NCBI GenBank assembly: GCA_947456845.1
Contig: CANGUJ010000024.1
Location: 1-17,742 of the forward strand
From: Burkholderiales bacterium
GTDB taxonomy: Bacteria; Pseudomonadota; Gammaproteobacteria; Burkholderiales; JAEUOS01
Direction of reading: 5' to 3'
DNA: 17,742 nt
Under the pieces are notes generated by a model, which was not told where the DNA came from, searched no databases, and saw nothing but the letters and a program-made list of their open reading frames with translations. Position numbers and translations under genes: made by a program. Shown here in pieces: positions 1 through 7,148 of this stretch (position 1 is its first letter; each line of letters begins with the position of its first letter).

Positions 1-488
1 CGGGCCTTGCGCTCGGCGGCTTCGCGTGCGGCGCGGGCGGCGTCCTCCCGTGCCTTGAGTTCGGCGGCCTCGCGCGCCTTCTGTTCGGCAGCAGCCTGCT
101 TTTTCGCTTCCTCTGCAGCGCGACGCTGCGCTTCGCTTGCCTTGGTGCCTTCATTGGCAGGCCTAGCAGGCGTGACCGGCGCAAAAGCCGTGAAATCCAG
201 ATCGTCTTCGGTGATTTCCTGGACGCCGATGCCGGCGATAGAGATGATTGAGTCAGGCCCGCCTTTGGTGACGAAAATCCGGATCAAGTCGAGTTCGAGC
301 AGCCTTTCAAAAATCGCTTGCATGCGGGGCGGCGCGATCTTGCCCAGCTTTTCCTGCAACTCGCCAAGATTGGACTTGCCGTCGACAAGAATCAGCGCTT
401 GCCGCTCATCGGCAGCAAGCTTGATGCCTTTTTTGGTGATCTCCAGAGAGCCTCGTCCGGTCTTGGAGAAAATTGTGCGGTTGTCCAT
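1..488 (-). CDS. Unknown protein with compact N-terminal domain and Ala/Glu-rich helical tail (partial, 3' end outside window)
   Basis: An uninterrupted minus-strand reading frame starts at the ATG complementary to 486-488 (MDNRTIFSKTGRGSLEI) and stays open to the window edge, giving 162 codons. Residues 1-75 look like a small folded domain of alternating helices and strands (KLAADERQALILVDGKSNL, then a helix MQAIFERLLELDLIRIF), with the spacing of a winged-helix-like module. Residues 76-110 are a less regular linker. From about residue 115 the chain becomes almost pure Ala/Glu/Lys/Arg/Gln (repeats of the type REAAE-KAR), which predicts a long charged helix or coiled coil as in TolA-like linkers. 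No signal peptide or membrane segment is visible. I do not recognise the family. Length, codon bias and domain-like composition support a real gene, but the Shine-Dalgarno before the ATG is poor (GTAGAG). The opposite-strand frames here are low-complexity shadows. Confidence 0.72.
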   Translation of the reverse strand, partial: MDNRTIFSKTGRGSLEITKKGIKLAADERQALILVDGKSNLGELQEKLGKIAPPRMQAIFERLLELDLIRIFVTKGGPDSIISIAGIGVQEITEDDLDFTAFAPVTPARPANEGTKASEAQRRAAEEAKKQAAAEQKAREAAELKAREDAARAAREAAERKA

Positions 489-823
489 CTCTACGTCAGG
501 AGACGCCGGTTCCTTGCTTGGATGCGATGTTGTTCAGACAGGCTATGCTTGTTCCGCCCGCGCTCCCGGCTTGTCCCCGGCGACCTGCGCGCATTCCGGC
601 GGCTTGCCAAGGACAACTCCCCCGGAACATGCCAATTGTGCGCCTGATGCGGCAGCTTGATGCGGCAAATTGGGCGAAGGTTACGGCTTAATGCGACCCA
701 AGGGTGCTTTCTTGTCGAATTTTCTCATATCGGTCCGGTATCGCGCAGGGTGCGGTATTGCGGCGAAGCCCTAGAATGCGCGAGTTGCACATGCATTTCC
801 CAGAGAAACCGAAAGGCACGCAG
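489..823. other. Divergent intergenic region between the unknown gene and the phosphatase gene
   Basis: These 335 bases lie between two divergent starts and must hold both promoters. A perfect 10-bp direct repeat TGATGCGGCA occurs at 645-654 and 658-667 (13-bp period), flanked by CCAATT (632-637) and AATTGG (668-673) in inverted orientation. A -10-like hexamer TAGAAT lies at 772-777 on the + strand, about 47 bp before the phosphatase start, but no good -35 is found at the right distance. No convincing ORF or RNA gene is visible. Confidence 0.4.
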
Positions 824-1447
824 ATGACGCGATTCCTGCTGGTCAGGCATGGCGAAACCCACTGGAATCGCGAACAGCGCATCCAGGGGCAGCAGAACAG
901 CGAGCTTTCTGCCGAGGGTCTGGCGCAGGCCCAGGCAGCCGCCGCCTGCCTTGCCAACAAAGATGCCGACGCGCTCATTTCCAGCGATCTCGGCCGTACC
1001 CTGCAGACCGCTGTTCCCATTGCTGCCGCGCTCGGCCTGCCGATCACGCCCCACGCCGGTTTGCGCGAACGCGCATTCGGCATCTTCGAAGGCTGCACCC
1101 TTGAGGAGATTGCGGGGCGGTTTCCGGAGCACCACGCGGCCTGGCGCTCACGTGACCCGCACTATGCGATGCCTGGCGGGGAAAGCCTGGCGCAGGTGCG
1201 CGCGCGGGTCAAGGCGACCCTGGAGGGCATCGCGGCGCAGGGGCTCCGCGAGGTCGTCGTGATTACCCACGGCGGGGTTCTCGATACGGTCTATCGGCTG
1301 GCGTCGGGCATCCCGGACGACGCCCGGCGCGCCTGGCCGCTCGTCAATGCCAGTTTCAACCATGTCGATATCGACGGCGGCGCATGGTCGCTGCGCGAAT
1401 GGGGCGTGGTTTCCCATCTGCGCGGGGCGGGCGATGAGACGGTTTGA
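824..1447 (+). CDS. Histidine phosphatase family protein (phosphoglycerate mutase/CobC-like)
   Basis: The 207-aa product is a cytosolic phosphatase of the branch-2 histidine phosphatase (phosphoglycerate mutase-like) superfamily, which works through a phospho-histidine intermediate. The start LLVRHGETHWN carries the RHG signature with catalytic His9. Arg58 in SSDLGRT, the acid Glu82 in LRERAFGIFEG and the second catalytic His149 in ITHGG are all in the expected order, so the active site is complete. ATG 824 is chosen because RHG sits a few residues after it, as is usual, and GAAAGG at 811-816 is a good Shine-Dalgarno; in-frame ATGs upstream (for example 791) lack one. Substrate cannot be told from sequence: GpmB-type, alpha-ribazole phosphatase (CobC) or broad-range sugar phosphatase are all possible. 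There are no cobalamin genes nearby to favour CobC. Confidence 0.9.
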   Translation: MTRFLLVRHGETHWNREQRIQGQQNSELSAEGLAQAQAAAACLANKDADALISSDLGRTLQTAVPIAAALGLPITPHAGLRERAFGIFEGCTLEEIAGRFPEHHAAWRSRDPHYAMPGGESLAQVRARVKATLEGIAAQGLREVVVITHGGVLDTVYRLASGIPDDARRAWPLVNASFNHVDIDGGAWSLREWGVVSHLRGAGDETV

Positions 1448-1596
1448 GGGTTTGCAAATCCGTACTACGGGTAGGGGGTGCGCGGAATTTTCTGGGAGGA
1501 GGCCCTGCGGCTGCTACAATATCTTGTGATTTGCACACGACCCGCCACGCAGTTTGGAGGCCGGGTCTGTCCGTTCAATCCAACACTCGCCCGCCC
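1448..1596 (+). promoter_or_regulatory. glyA leader and probable promoter of the glyA-nrdR-ribD-ribE operon
   Basis: The 149-bp gap holds a -10-like TACAAT at 1515-1520, which would place transcription start near 1527 and leave a leader of about 70 nt. The -35 region is weak (CTGGGA at 17-bp spacing), which may suggest activation or simply a poor promoter. I looked for a glycine riboswitch or T-box and saw no recognisable conserved elements. No clear Shine-Dalgarno precedes the glyA ATG. Confidence 0.45.
1514..1529. promoter_or_regulatory. Candidate NrdR box overlapping the glyA -10 element
   Basis: The 16-mer CTACAATATCTTGTGA matches the published NrdR-box consensus (approximately acaCwAtATaTwGtgt) at 12 of 16 positions, including the core C-w-A-t-A-T-n-T-w-G. 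It is an imperfect palindrome with ACAA/TTGT half-sites and overlaps TACAAT at 1515-1520, so a bound repressor would block RNA polymerase. nrdR is the second gene downstream. NrdR boxes usually occur as pairs about 31 bp apart; I find no second one, which lowers confidence. Confidence 0.4.
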
Positions 1597-2844
1597 ATGT
1601 TCAGCACCTCCGTCACACTCGAGTCATCCGATCCGGAACTCTTCGCCGCGATATCCCGCGAAAACCGCCGTCAGGAGGAGCACATCGAACTGATCGCCTC
1701 CGAGAACTACGCTTCGCCGGCGGTCATGGCAGCCCAAGGCTCGCAGCTAACCAACAAGTACGCCGAAGGCTATCCCGGCAAGCGCTACTACGGCGGTTGC
1801 GAATTCGTTGATATCGCCGAAACCATCGCCATCGAGCGCGCCAGGAAACTGTTCGGCGCCGACGCCGCCAACGTGCAGCCCAACTCCGGCTCGCAGGCCA
1901 ATCAGGGCGTGTTCTTCGCCATGCTGCAGCCCGGCGACACCATCATGGGCCTCTCGCTGGCGGAGGGCGGCCACCTGACCCACGGCATGCCGCTCAACAT
2001 GAGCGGCAAGTGGTTCAATGTGGTGTCTTACGGCCTGAACGCACGGGAAGAGATCGACTACGAGCGCATGGAAGCCATCGCCCGCGAGCATCGTCCCAGA
2101 CTCATCATCGCCGGGGCCTCGGCGTATGCCCTGCGCATCGATTTCGAACGCTTCGGGCGTATTGCCCGCGAGATAGGCGCCTATTTCCTGGTCGACATGG
2201 CCCATTACGCTGGCCTCGTCGCTGCCGGCGTCTATCCCAATCCCGTGCCGCATGCCGATTTTGTCACCAGCACCACCCACAAAACCCTGCGCGGTCCGCG
2301 CGGCGGCCTCATTCTGATGAAGGCCGAGCACGAGAAGAAGATCAACTCGGCGATTTTTCCCGGCATCCAGGGCGGCCCTCTGATGCATGTGATCGCCGCG
2401 AAGGCGATCGCCTTTGGCGAGGCGCTGCGCCCGGAATTCAAGGCGTACCAGCAGCAGGTGCTCAGAAACGCCGACGCCATGGCCCGTGCCTTTCTCGGAC
2501 TAGGCATGCGGGTAGTCTCCGGACGCACCGAATCGCACGTGTTCCTGCTCGACCTGCGTGCCAAGAAGGTGACCGGCAAGGATGCCGAGGTGGCGCTCGA
2601 CCGGGCCCACATCACGGTCAACAAGAACGCCATTCCCAACGATCCCGAGAAGCCGATGGTGACGTCCGGCATACGCATCGGCAGCCCGGCCATGACCACC
2701 CGCGGCTTCGGCGAGGCCGAGGCGGTGGAGGTCGCGCGCCTGATCGTCCAGGTGCTCGAGGCTCCGGCGGACGAAGCCAACCTCGCCGCCGTGCGCGAAA
2801 AGGTCGCCGTGCTGTGCCGGCGCTTCCCGGTCTACGGCGCCTGA
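1597..2844 (+). CDS. glyA: Serine hydroxymethyltransferase
   Basis: This is the PLP-dependent cytosolic enzyme that interconverts serine and glycine while charging tetrahydrofolate with a one-carbon unit, the main source for purine, thymidylate and methionine synthesis. The 415-aa length matches the family (E. coli GlyA is 417 aa). Landmarks include LIASENYAS near the N terminus, TNKYAEGYPGKRYYGG, and STTHKTLRGPRGG with the PLP-binding lysine at residue 229, the same number as in E. coli. The frame is open upstream to 1444, but ATG 1597 (MFSTSVTL) aligns with the usual family start. Only 7 bp separate its stop from nrdR, consistent with one operon. The link to NrdR makes sense physiologically, since both touch deoxynucleotide supply. 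Confidence 0.98.
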   Translation: MFSTSVTLESSDPELFAAISRENRRQEEHIELIASENYASPAVMAAQGSQLTNKYAEGYPGKRYYGGCEFVDIAETIAIERARKLFGADAANVQPNSGSQANQGVFFAMLQPGDTIMGLSLAEGGHLTHGMPLNMSGKWFNVVSYGLNAREEIDYERMEAIAREHRPRLIIAGASAYALRIDFERFGRIAREIGAYFLVDMAHYAGLVAAGVYPNPVPHADFVTSTTHKTLRGPRGGLILMKAEHEKKINSAIFPGIQGGPLMHVIAAKAIAFGEALRPEFKAYQQQVLRNADAMARAFLGLGMRVVSGRTESHVFLLDLRAKKVTGKDAEVALDRAHITVNKNAIPNDPEKPMVTSGIRIGSPAMTTRGFGEAEAVEVARLIVQVLEAPADEANLAAVREKVAVLCRRFPVYGA

Positions 2845-2851
2845 TACGCCC

Positions 2852-3322
2852 ATGCGCTGTCCGTTCTGCGCCAATGCCGACACCGCCGTCGTCGATAGCC
2901 GCGAGGCCGACGACGGCGCGGTGATCCGGCGGCGCCGGCGCTGCCTGGCCTGCGACAAGCGCTTCACCACCTACGAGCGGGTGGAATTGCGCATGCCGGT
3001 GCTGGTGAAGAAGGACGGTGCGCGGGTCGACTACGACCGTGAAAAGCTGCGCGCCAGCTTCAAGCTCGCCCTGCGCAAGCGGGAAGTGTCTTCCGACAAG
3101 GTCGATGAGGCCATCGCGCGGGTCGAGGAGCGCCTGATCGGCCTGGCCGAGCGCGAGGTGGCCACGCATCGGGTGGGCGAATTGGTCATGCGCGAACTTC
3201 GCAAGCTCGACAAGATCGCCTATATCCGCTTCGCCTCGGTGTACCGCAACTTCGAGGATCCGGAAGAATTCGAGGATGTGGTGGCCGAGCTCACGCCGAC
3301 GCGGCGTCCGCGTCGCGTCTAG
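2852..3322 (+). CDS. nrdR: Transcriptional repressor NrdR
   Basis: NrdR represses ribonucleotide reductase genes and senses ATP/dATP through an ATP-cone. The 156-aa protein starts MRCPFC and has the zinc ribbon with Cys3, Cys6, Cys31 and Cys34, followed by RRRRC and FTTYER, the family signature. The ATP-cone spans roughly residues 49-139 (VLVKKDGARVDYDREKL through the IRFASVYRNF motif). Length is typical. It sits 7 bp after glyA and 36 bp before ribD, an order conserved in many proteobacteria. A candidate binding site for this protein lies in the operon promoter at 1514-1529, which suggests autoregulation. The C-terminal tail TPTRRPRRV is basic and not conserved. Confidence 0.97.
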   Translation: MRCPFCANADTAVVDSREADDGAVIRRRRRCLACDKRFTTYERVELRMPVLVKKDGARVDYDREKLRASFKLALRKREVSSDKVDEAIARVEERLIGLAEREVATHRVGELVMRELRKLDKIAYIRFASVYRNFEDPEEFEDVVAELTPTRRPRRV

Positions 3323-3358
3323 GCCGCCACCACTGCGGCCCGCCAGCGCACAAGCCCC

Positions 3359-4477
3359 GTGTTTACCCCGCTGGACCAGTCCTTCATGCGGCGGGCGCTC
3401 GAATTGGCCGGGCGCGGGCTCTACACGGCGACGCCCAATCCGCGCGTCGGCGCGCTCGTGGTCAAGGAAGGCCGCATCGTCGGCGAAGGCTTCCATCAGT
3501 TCGCAGGCGAAAGCCATGCGGAGGTCAACGCCGTCCGCGACGCCAAGGCCAGGCATGGGGCCGATGCAGTGCGTGGCGCCACCGTGTACGTCACGCTCGA
3601 ACCCTGCAGCCATCACGGCCGTACGCCGCCCTGCGCGGAACTGCTGCTTGCCGAAGGCGTCGCGCGGGTGGTGGCGGCCATGGAAGACCCCAATCCCAAG
3701 GTGGCCGGTCGCGGCTTCGCGCGCCTGCGCGAAGCCGGCGTCGATGTGCGCGTCGGCCTGCTCGCCGCCGAGGCGCACGAACTCAACATCGGTTTCGTCG
3801 CGCGCATGACGCGCGGTACGCCGTGGGTGCGCCTGAAGGTCGCTGCCAGCCTGGATGGCAAGACCGCGCTTGCCAATGGCATGAGCCAGTGGATCACCGG
3901 GCCCGAGGCGCGCCGCGACGGCCATGCCTGGCGGGCGCGCGCCTGCGCCATTCTTTCCGGCATCGGCACGGTGGTTGCGGACAACCCGAGCCTGAACGTG
4001 CGCGACATCGTCACGCCGCGCCAGCCGCGCAAGGTGATTGTCGACAGCCGCCTGCAGATGCCGTCGGACGCACGTGTGCTGAACGAAGGTGCGGTACTCA
4101 TCGCCTGCGCGGTCGATGATGCCGGCGCGCGCGCCCGGTTGCAGGCCGCGGCCGATGCGCACGGCACGCAGCTGGAATTCATCTCCCTGCCGAACGCCGG
4201 CGGCAAGGTCGCCCTGCCCGACCTGCTGCGCGAGCTCGGGCGCCGCGGCATGAACGAAATCCATGTCGAATCCGGCTTCAAGCTCAACGGGTCGATGCTG
4301 CGCGAGGGCTGCGTCGACGAGTTGCTGGTGTATTTCGCCGCTTCCATCATCGGGGACGCGGGCCAGGGCATGTTCAATCTGCCGCCGCTGGAAGAACTCC
4401 AAGCGCGGCGCCGTCTCAGGATTCACAACGTCAGCCAGGTGGGCGATGATCTGCGGCTGATCGCCCGCATGGCTTAG
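3359..4477 (+). CDS. ribD: Bifunctional diaminohydroxyphosphoribosylaminopyrimidine deaminase / 5-amino-6-(5-phosphoribosylamino)uracil reductase
   Basis: RibD carries out the second and third steps of riboflavin synthesis: deamination of the pyrimidine ring, then NADPH-dependent reduction of the ribose side chain. The N-terminal deaminase domain (about 1-145) has the zinc site HAEVNA (His53, Glu55) and EPCSHHGRTPPC (Cys83, Cys92). The reductase domain (about 150-372) begins at LKVAASLDGKTA and contains SQWITGPEARRD. The 372-aa length is close to E. coli RibD (367 aa). The start is GTG 3359; it aligns with the E. coli N terminus, but its Shine-Dalgarno is poor, and ATG 3386 (residue 10) is the alternative. 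It is followed by ribE after 10 bp, the ribD stop overlapping the ribE ribosome-binding site. Confidence 0.97.
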   Translation: MFTPLDQSFMRRALELAGRGLYTATPNPRVGALVVKEGRIVGEGFHQFAGESHAEVNAVRDAKARHGADAVRGATVYVTLEPCSHHGRTPPCAELLLAEGVARVVAAMEDPNPKVAGRGFARLREAGVDVRVGLLAAEAHELNIGFVARMTRGTPWVRLKVAASLDGKTALANGMSQWITGPEARRDGHAWRARACAILSGIGTVVADNPSLNVRDIVTPRQPRKVIVDSRLQMPSDARVLNEGAVLIACAVDDAGARARLQAAADAHGTQLEFISLPNAGGKVALPDLLRELGRRGMNEIHVESGFKLNGSMLREGCVDELLVYFAASIIGDAGQGMFNLPPLEELQARRRLRIHNVSQVGDDLRLIARMA

Positions 4478-4487
4478 GAGAAACAAC

Positions 4488-5096
4488 TTGTTCACCGGAA
4501 TCGTCGCGGCGGTCGGCCGCATCCTGGAAGTCACACCCTTGGGTGGCAGCGATGCGGGCGTGCGCCTGACCGTGGACGCAGGCAGTCTGGGCCTCGATGA
4601 TGTGGTCCTTGGCGATTCCATCGCCATCCAGGGCGCCTGCATGACCGTGGTGGGCAAGGCCGGCAATACCTTCGCTGTCGAGGTCTCCCGCGAGAGCCTT
4701 ACGAAAACCGCCGGGCTATCCGAACCCGGCGAGGTCAACCTCGAGAAGGCGCTGTCGCTTTCCACCCGGCTGGGCGGCCATCTGGTGTCCGGCCATGTTG
4801 ACGGCCTGGGCGCGGTGGTGAGTTTCGAGCCGGTAGGCGAATCGCGCGAACTCATCATCCGCGCGCCGCGTGAACTGGCCAAGTTCATGGCCTACAAGGG
4901 CTCGGTCACGATCAACGGCGTGAGCCTGACGGTCAACCGCGTGACCGACCATGCCGGGGGCGCCGATTTTTCGATCAACCTGATTCCACACACCGTGGAT
5001 GTCACCACCCTCAAGCATCTGAAGGCCGGCGCGTCGGTCAACCTTGAAATCGACCTGATCGCGCGGTATGTCGAGCGCATGCTGACCGCGTCCTGA
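4488..5096 (+). CDS. ribE: Riboflavin synthase, alpha subunit type
   Basis: This enzyme dismutates two 6,7-dimethyl-8-ribityllumazine molecules to riboflavin plus the pyrimidine precursor, the last step of the pathway. The 202-aa product shows the family's internal duplication: barrel 1 carries GDSIAIQGACMTV (42-54) and barrel 2 KGSVTINGVSLTV (137-149), with GGHLVSGHVDG at the junction (96-106). The N terminus MFTGIV is diagnostic and fixes the start at TTG 4488, supported by AGGAG at 4476-4480 with 7-nt spacing; the upstream ribD stop lies inside this site, so translation is probably coupled. ribBA, ribH and nusB, which commonly follow in betaproteobacteria, are absent; an efflux cassette comes next. 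Some authors call this gene ribC. Confidence 0.97.
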   Translation: MFTGIVAAVGRILEVTPLGGSDAGVRLTVDAGSLGLDDVVLGDSIAIQGACMTVVGKAGNTFAVEVSRESLTKTAGLSEPGEVNLEKALSLSTRLGGHLVSGHVDGLGAVVSFEPVGESRELIIRAPRELAKFMAYKGSVTINGVSLTVNRVTDHAGGADFSINLIPHTVDVTTLKHLKAGASVNLEIDLIARYVERMLTAS

Positions 5097-5132
5097 AGCG
5101 CCGTCCCGCCGGGCCTGAGCACGCCCTTCAAA

Positions 5133-5161
5133 TTGACAAATGACTCGCGGTCATTTAATGT
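5133..5161 (+). promoter_or_regulatory. Promoter of the TetR-adaptor-RND operon
   Basis: TTGACA at 5133-5138 (perfect -35) and TAATGT at 5156-5161 (-10, close to TATAAT) are separated by exactly 17 bp. The spacer is occupied by the inverted repeat described separately. Transcription would start near 5168, giving a leader of about 46 nt before the repressor gene. Confidence 0.75.
5138..5156. promoter_or_regulatory. Probable TetR-family operator 1 (inverted repeat within the promoter)
   Basis: A perfect inverted repeat with 7-bp arms AAATGAC / GTCATTT and 5-bp centre TCGCG spans the gap between the -35 and -10 elements. Size and symmetry suit a dimeric TetR-type repressor. The adjacent gene encodes one, so autorepression is the simplest reading. 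Confidence 0.7.
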
Positions 5162-5170
5162 CCGCCTTCC

Positions 5171-5186
5171 TGACCCGTAGTCATTT
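5171..5186. promoter_or_regulatory. Probable TetR-family operator 2
   Basis: TGAC-CCGTA-GTCATTT repeats the layout of operator 1 (TGAC-TCGCG-GTCATTT). Its centre (5177) is 30 bp from that of operator 1 (5147), close to three helical turns, so two dimers could bind on the same face. The outer part of the left arm is not conserved, so this is likely the weaker site. It lies just after the predicted transcription start. Confidence 0.55.
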
Positions 5187-5213
5187 CATGCCCCGGAATC
5201 GCCGGACATCCCC

Positions 5214-5897
5214 ATGGTCGTCATTCATCGCGCAGTACAGGCCGAGGACAAGGCCGCCCGCCGCGCTGCCATCCTGGCGGCCGCCCAAGCCCTGATCGGC
5301 CACAACCCCGAGAGCTTCGCCTCGGTGGCCGAAGTCGCCGAGGCCGCTGGTCTGGCCAAGGGTACGGTCTACTTGTACTTCCGCACCAAGGAAGAGATCG
5401 TGCTGGCGGTCCATGCGCAGCACTCCGCAGGCTTGTTTGCGCGCCTCGATGCGACCCTGGCTGCGCATCCGGACGATCTCAGCCCAGGGCATGTCGCCAC
5501 CGCGTTCTGCGCATTCGTGACGGAAAACCCGGTCTTCCTGCATGTGGGCGCGGTTTGCCACTCAAGTTTCCAGCGCAACATCGAACCGGAGGTGATGCTG
5601 CAGTTTCGTGCCGCCATTGCCGAGCGGCTCGGGCATTTCGGACCACTGCTGGAAGAGCGCTTCCCGACGTTGGGCAACGGCGATGGCGTGGCGCTTCTGC
5701 AGGCGACCTATGCTTTCGCCCTGGGCATGTGGCAGTTGTGCGACCCCGCCCAGAAAAAAGCGCGCGGCATAGGCGCTCGCCCCGAACTGGAGATTCTCAA
5801 TCGCGACTTCCGGCGCGACCTGTACAAGGGCATCCTGTCCTTGTGGCATGGGTTTCTGACGCCTGAGTTGGCGGACCAAAAGGAGAACGGCGCATGA
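5214..5897 (+). CDS. TetR/AcrR-family transcriptional regulator
   Basis: The 227-aa protein has the TetR N-terminal DNA-binding domain at about residues 15-63: helix RRAAILAAAQALI, then FASVAEVAEAAGLAKGTVYLYFRTKEE with the typical recognition-helix segment GTVYLYF followed by KEE. The remainder (about 70-220) is the helical ligand-binding and dimerisation domain, which is variable and does not reveal the inducer. ATG 5214 is chosen because the HTH begins at the usual distance from it; the Shine-Dalgarno is weak (CCGGA at 5202-5206). The gene lies directly behind a promoter with two matching inverted repeats and overlaps the adaptor gene by 4 bp (ATGA). It most likely represses itself and the pump genes until a toxic ligand binds. 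Confidence 0.93.
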   Translation: MVVIHRAVQAEDKAARRAAILAAAQALIGHNPESFASVAEVAEAAGLAKGTVYLYFRTKEEIVLAVHAQHSAGLFARLDATLAAHPDDLSPGHVATAFCAFVTENPVFLHVGAVCHSSFQRNIEPEVMLQFRAAIAERLGHFGPLLEERFPTLGNGDGVALLQATYAFALGMWQLCDPAQKKARGIGARPELEILNRDFRRDLYKGILSLWHGFLTPELADQKENGA

Positions 5898-7063
5898 GCG
5901 AACCGCGCCAACCCGCGCCAGCCGGCCTGGCGGCGTGTGTGCTGGCCGTGGCCCTCGTGGCCTGTGCGCCCAAACAGGAGACCGCGCCGGTGCCGCGGCC
6001 GGTCAAGGTGATCCAGGCCATTGCGGCGGATACCCCGTCCGTTGCCGCCTATGCCGGCGAAATCCGTGCGCGTTACGAAACCGACGTCTCGTTCCGCGTC
6101 GCGGGCAAACTGGTGGTTCGTGCCGTCGACCTCGGCACCCAGGTGAAAAAGGGCCAGGTACTAGCGCGGCTCGATGCCAGGGACGCAGACCTCAACCTCT
6201 TGTCCGCGCGCGCCGCCCTGGCGTCGGCCGAGAGCGACCTGGAGTTTGCGCGGGCCGACCTGGCGCGGTATCAGGACCTGCTGGCGAGAAAGTTCGTCAG
6301 TCAAGGGGTATACGACCAGAAAGCCAACGCCCTGAAGGCCGCGCAGGCGCGCCGCGACGCGGCCAGCGCCCAGGTGGGCGTTTCAGGCAACCAGGCGGGC
6401 TACACCACGCTGACCGCCGACGCCGATGCCGTGGTTACCGCACTGCTGGCCGAACCCGGGCAGGTGCTGGCTGCAGGCCAGCCGGTGGTTCGACTCGCCC
6501 GTCTGGGAGAGAAAGATGCCATCATCAACGTGGCCGAGAACCAGCTGGCCCAGGTCAAGGCCAATCCTCGCGCCAAAGTGGCGCTGTGGGCCAATCCCGG
6601 CAAGCTCTACAGCGGTCGGGTGCGCGAGATCGCCGCCGCCGCTGATGCCGCCACCCGGACCTATATGGTGAAGGTGGCCGTCGAGGATGCCGACGACCAG
6701 TTGCGCTGGGGCATGTCGGCCAATGTCGGCTTTGCGGTCTCAACCGGCCCTGCTGCGGCCAAGGCGATCTTGTTGCCCCTGACGGCATTGACCCAGACCG
6801 ACGACAAGTCCGGCGCCAGGCCAGCTGTCTGGGTGGTTGGTGCAGATGCCAAGGTCAGGCTCGTGCCGGTGAGCGTGGCGCGCTACACCGAGGAAGGTGT
6901 TGTCCTGGCCGGAGGCCTGGCAGGCGGCGAAACCGTCGTCACCGCCGGCGTGCACAAACTGCTGCCGGGCCAAGACGTGCGTGTACTCGTCGATTCGCCG
7001 GAACCGGGCGCGGCCAGGGCGGCGGCCGGCGCGGTGCCCCAGTCGCCGCCTTCCACCCGGTGA
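5894..7063 (+). CDS. RND efflux periplasmic adaptor (membrane fusion protein), lipoprotein
   Basis: The 389-aa product links the inner-membrane pump to an outer-membrane channel. Residues 10-24 form a short hydrophobic segment ending in the lipobox LVAC, so Cys24 should be lipidated and the mature protein anchored in the inner membrane. VSFRVAGKLVVRAVDLGTQVKKG (66-88) is the first half of the barrel-sandwich (lipoyl) domain. Residues 95-165 are an Ala-rich helical hairpin (ARAALASAESDLEFARADL and ALKAAQARRDAASAQ), and TLTADADAVVTALLAEPGQVLAAGQPV (172-198) is the second lipoyl half; beta-barrel and membrane-proximal domains follow. AAGGAG at 5879-5884 is a strong Shine-Dalgarno, and the start overlaps the repressor's stop. 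It ends in a short Ala/Pro-rich tail. The substrate is unknown. Confidence 0.94.
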   Translation: MSEPRQPAPAGLAACVLAVALVACAPKQETAPVPRPVKVIQAIAADTPSVAAYAGEIRARYETDVSFRVAGKLVVRAVDLGTQVKKGQVLARLDARDADLNLLSARAALASAESDLEFARADLARYQDLLARKFVSQGVYDQKANALKAAQARRDAASAQVGVSGNQAGYTTLTADADAVVTALLAEPGQVLAAGQPVVRLARLGEKDAIINVAENQLAQVKANPRAKVALWANPGKLYSGRVREIAAAADAATRTYMVKVAVEDADDQLRWGMSANVGFAVSTGPAAAKAILLPLTALTQTDDKSGARPAVWVVGADAKVRLVPVSVARYTEEGVVLAGGLAGGETVVTAGVHKLLPGQDVRVLVDSPEPGAARAAAGAVPQSPPSTR

Positions 7064-7148
7064 GGCCGCGTACAGGCCGGCGGCCGCCACGCTGTCGTCC
7101 ATTTCGCCAAGAACCAACCGACAGTCACCCGGCATCACCCGAGGACCG

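Noticed and set aside
7..660. Plus-strand open frame over the first 660 bases
   Set aside because: Its Ser/Ala-rich translation is the complement of the Ala/Glu coiled-coil coding on the minus strand, which gives the better protein.
1448..1596. Possible glycine riboswitch before glyA
   Set aside because: No conserved glycine aptamer elements could be recognised in the 149 bases.
3323..3358. Possible FMN riboswitch before ribD
   Set aside because: The gap is only 36 bp, far too short for the aptamer.
2618..4888. Long minus-strand open frame (about 756 codons) opposite nrdR-ribD-ribE
   Set aside because: Antisense shadow of three well-supported genes; composition is not protein-like.
5097..5130. 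Possible intrinsic terminator after ribE
   Set aside because: Only a 4-bp GGGC/GCCC stem is visible and there is no T-run.
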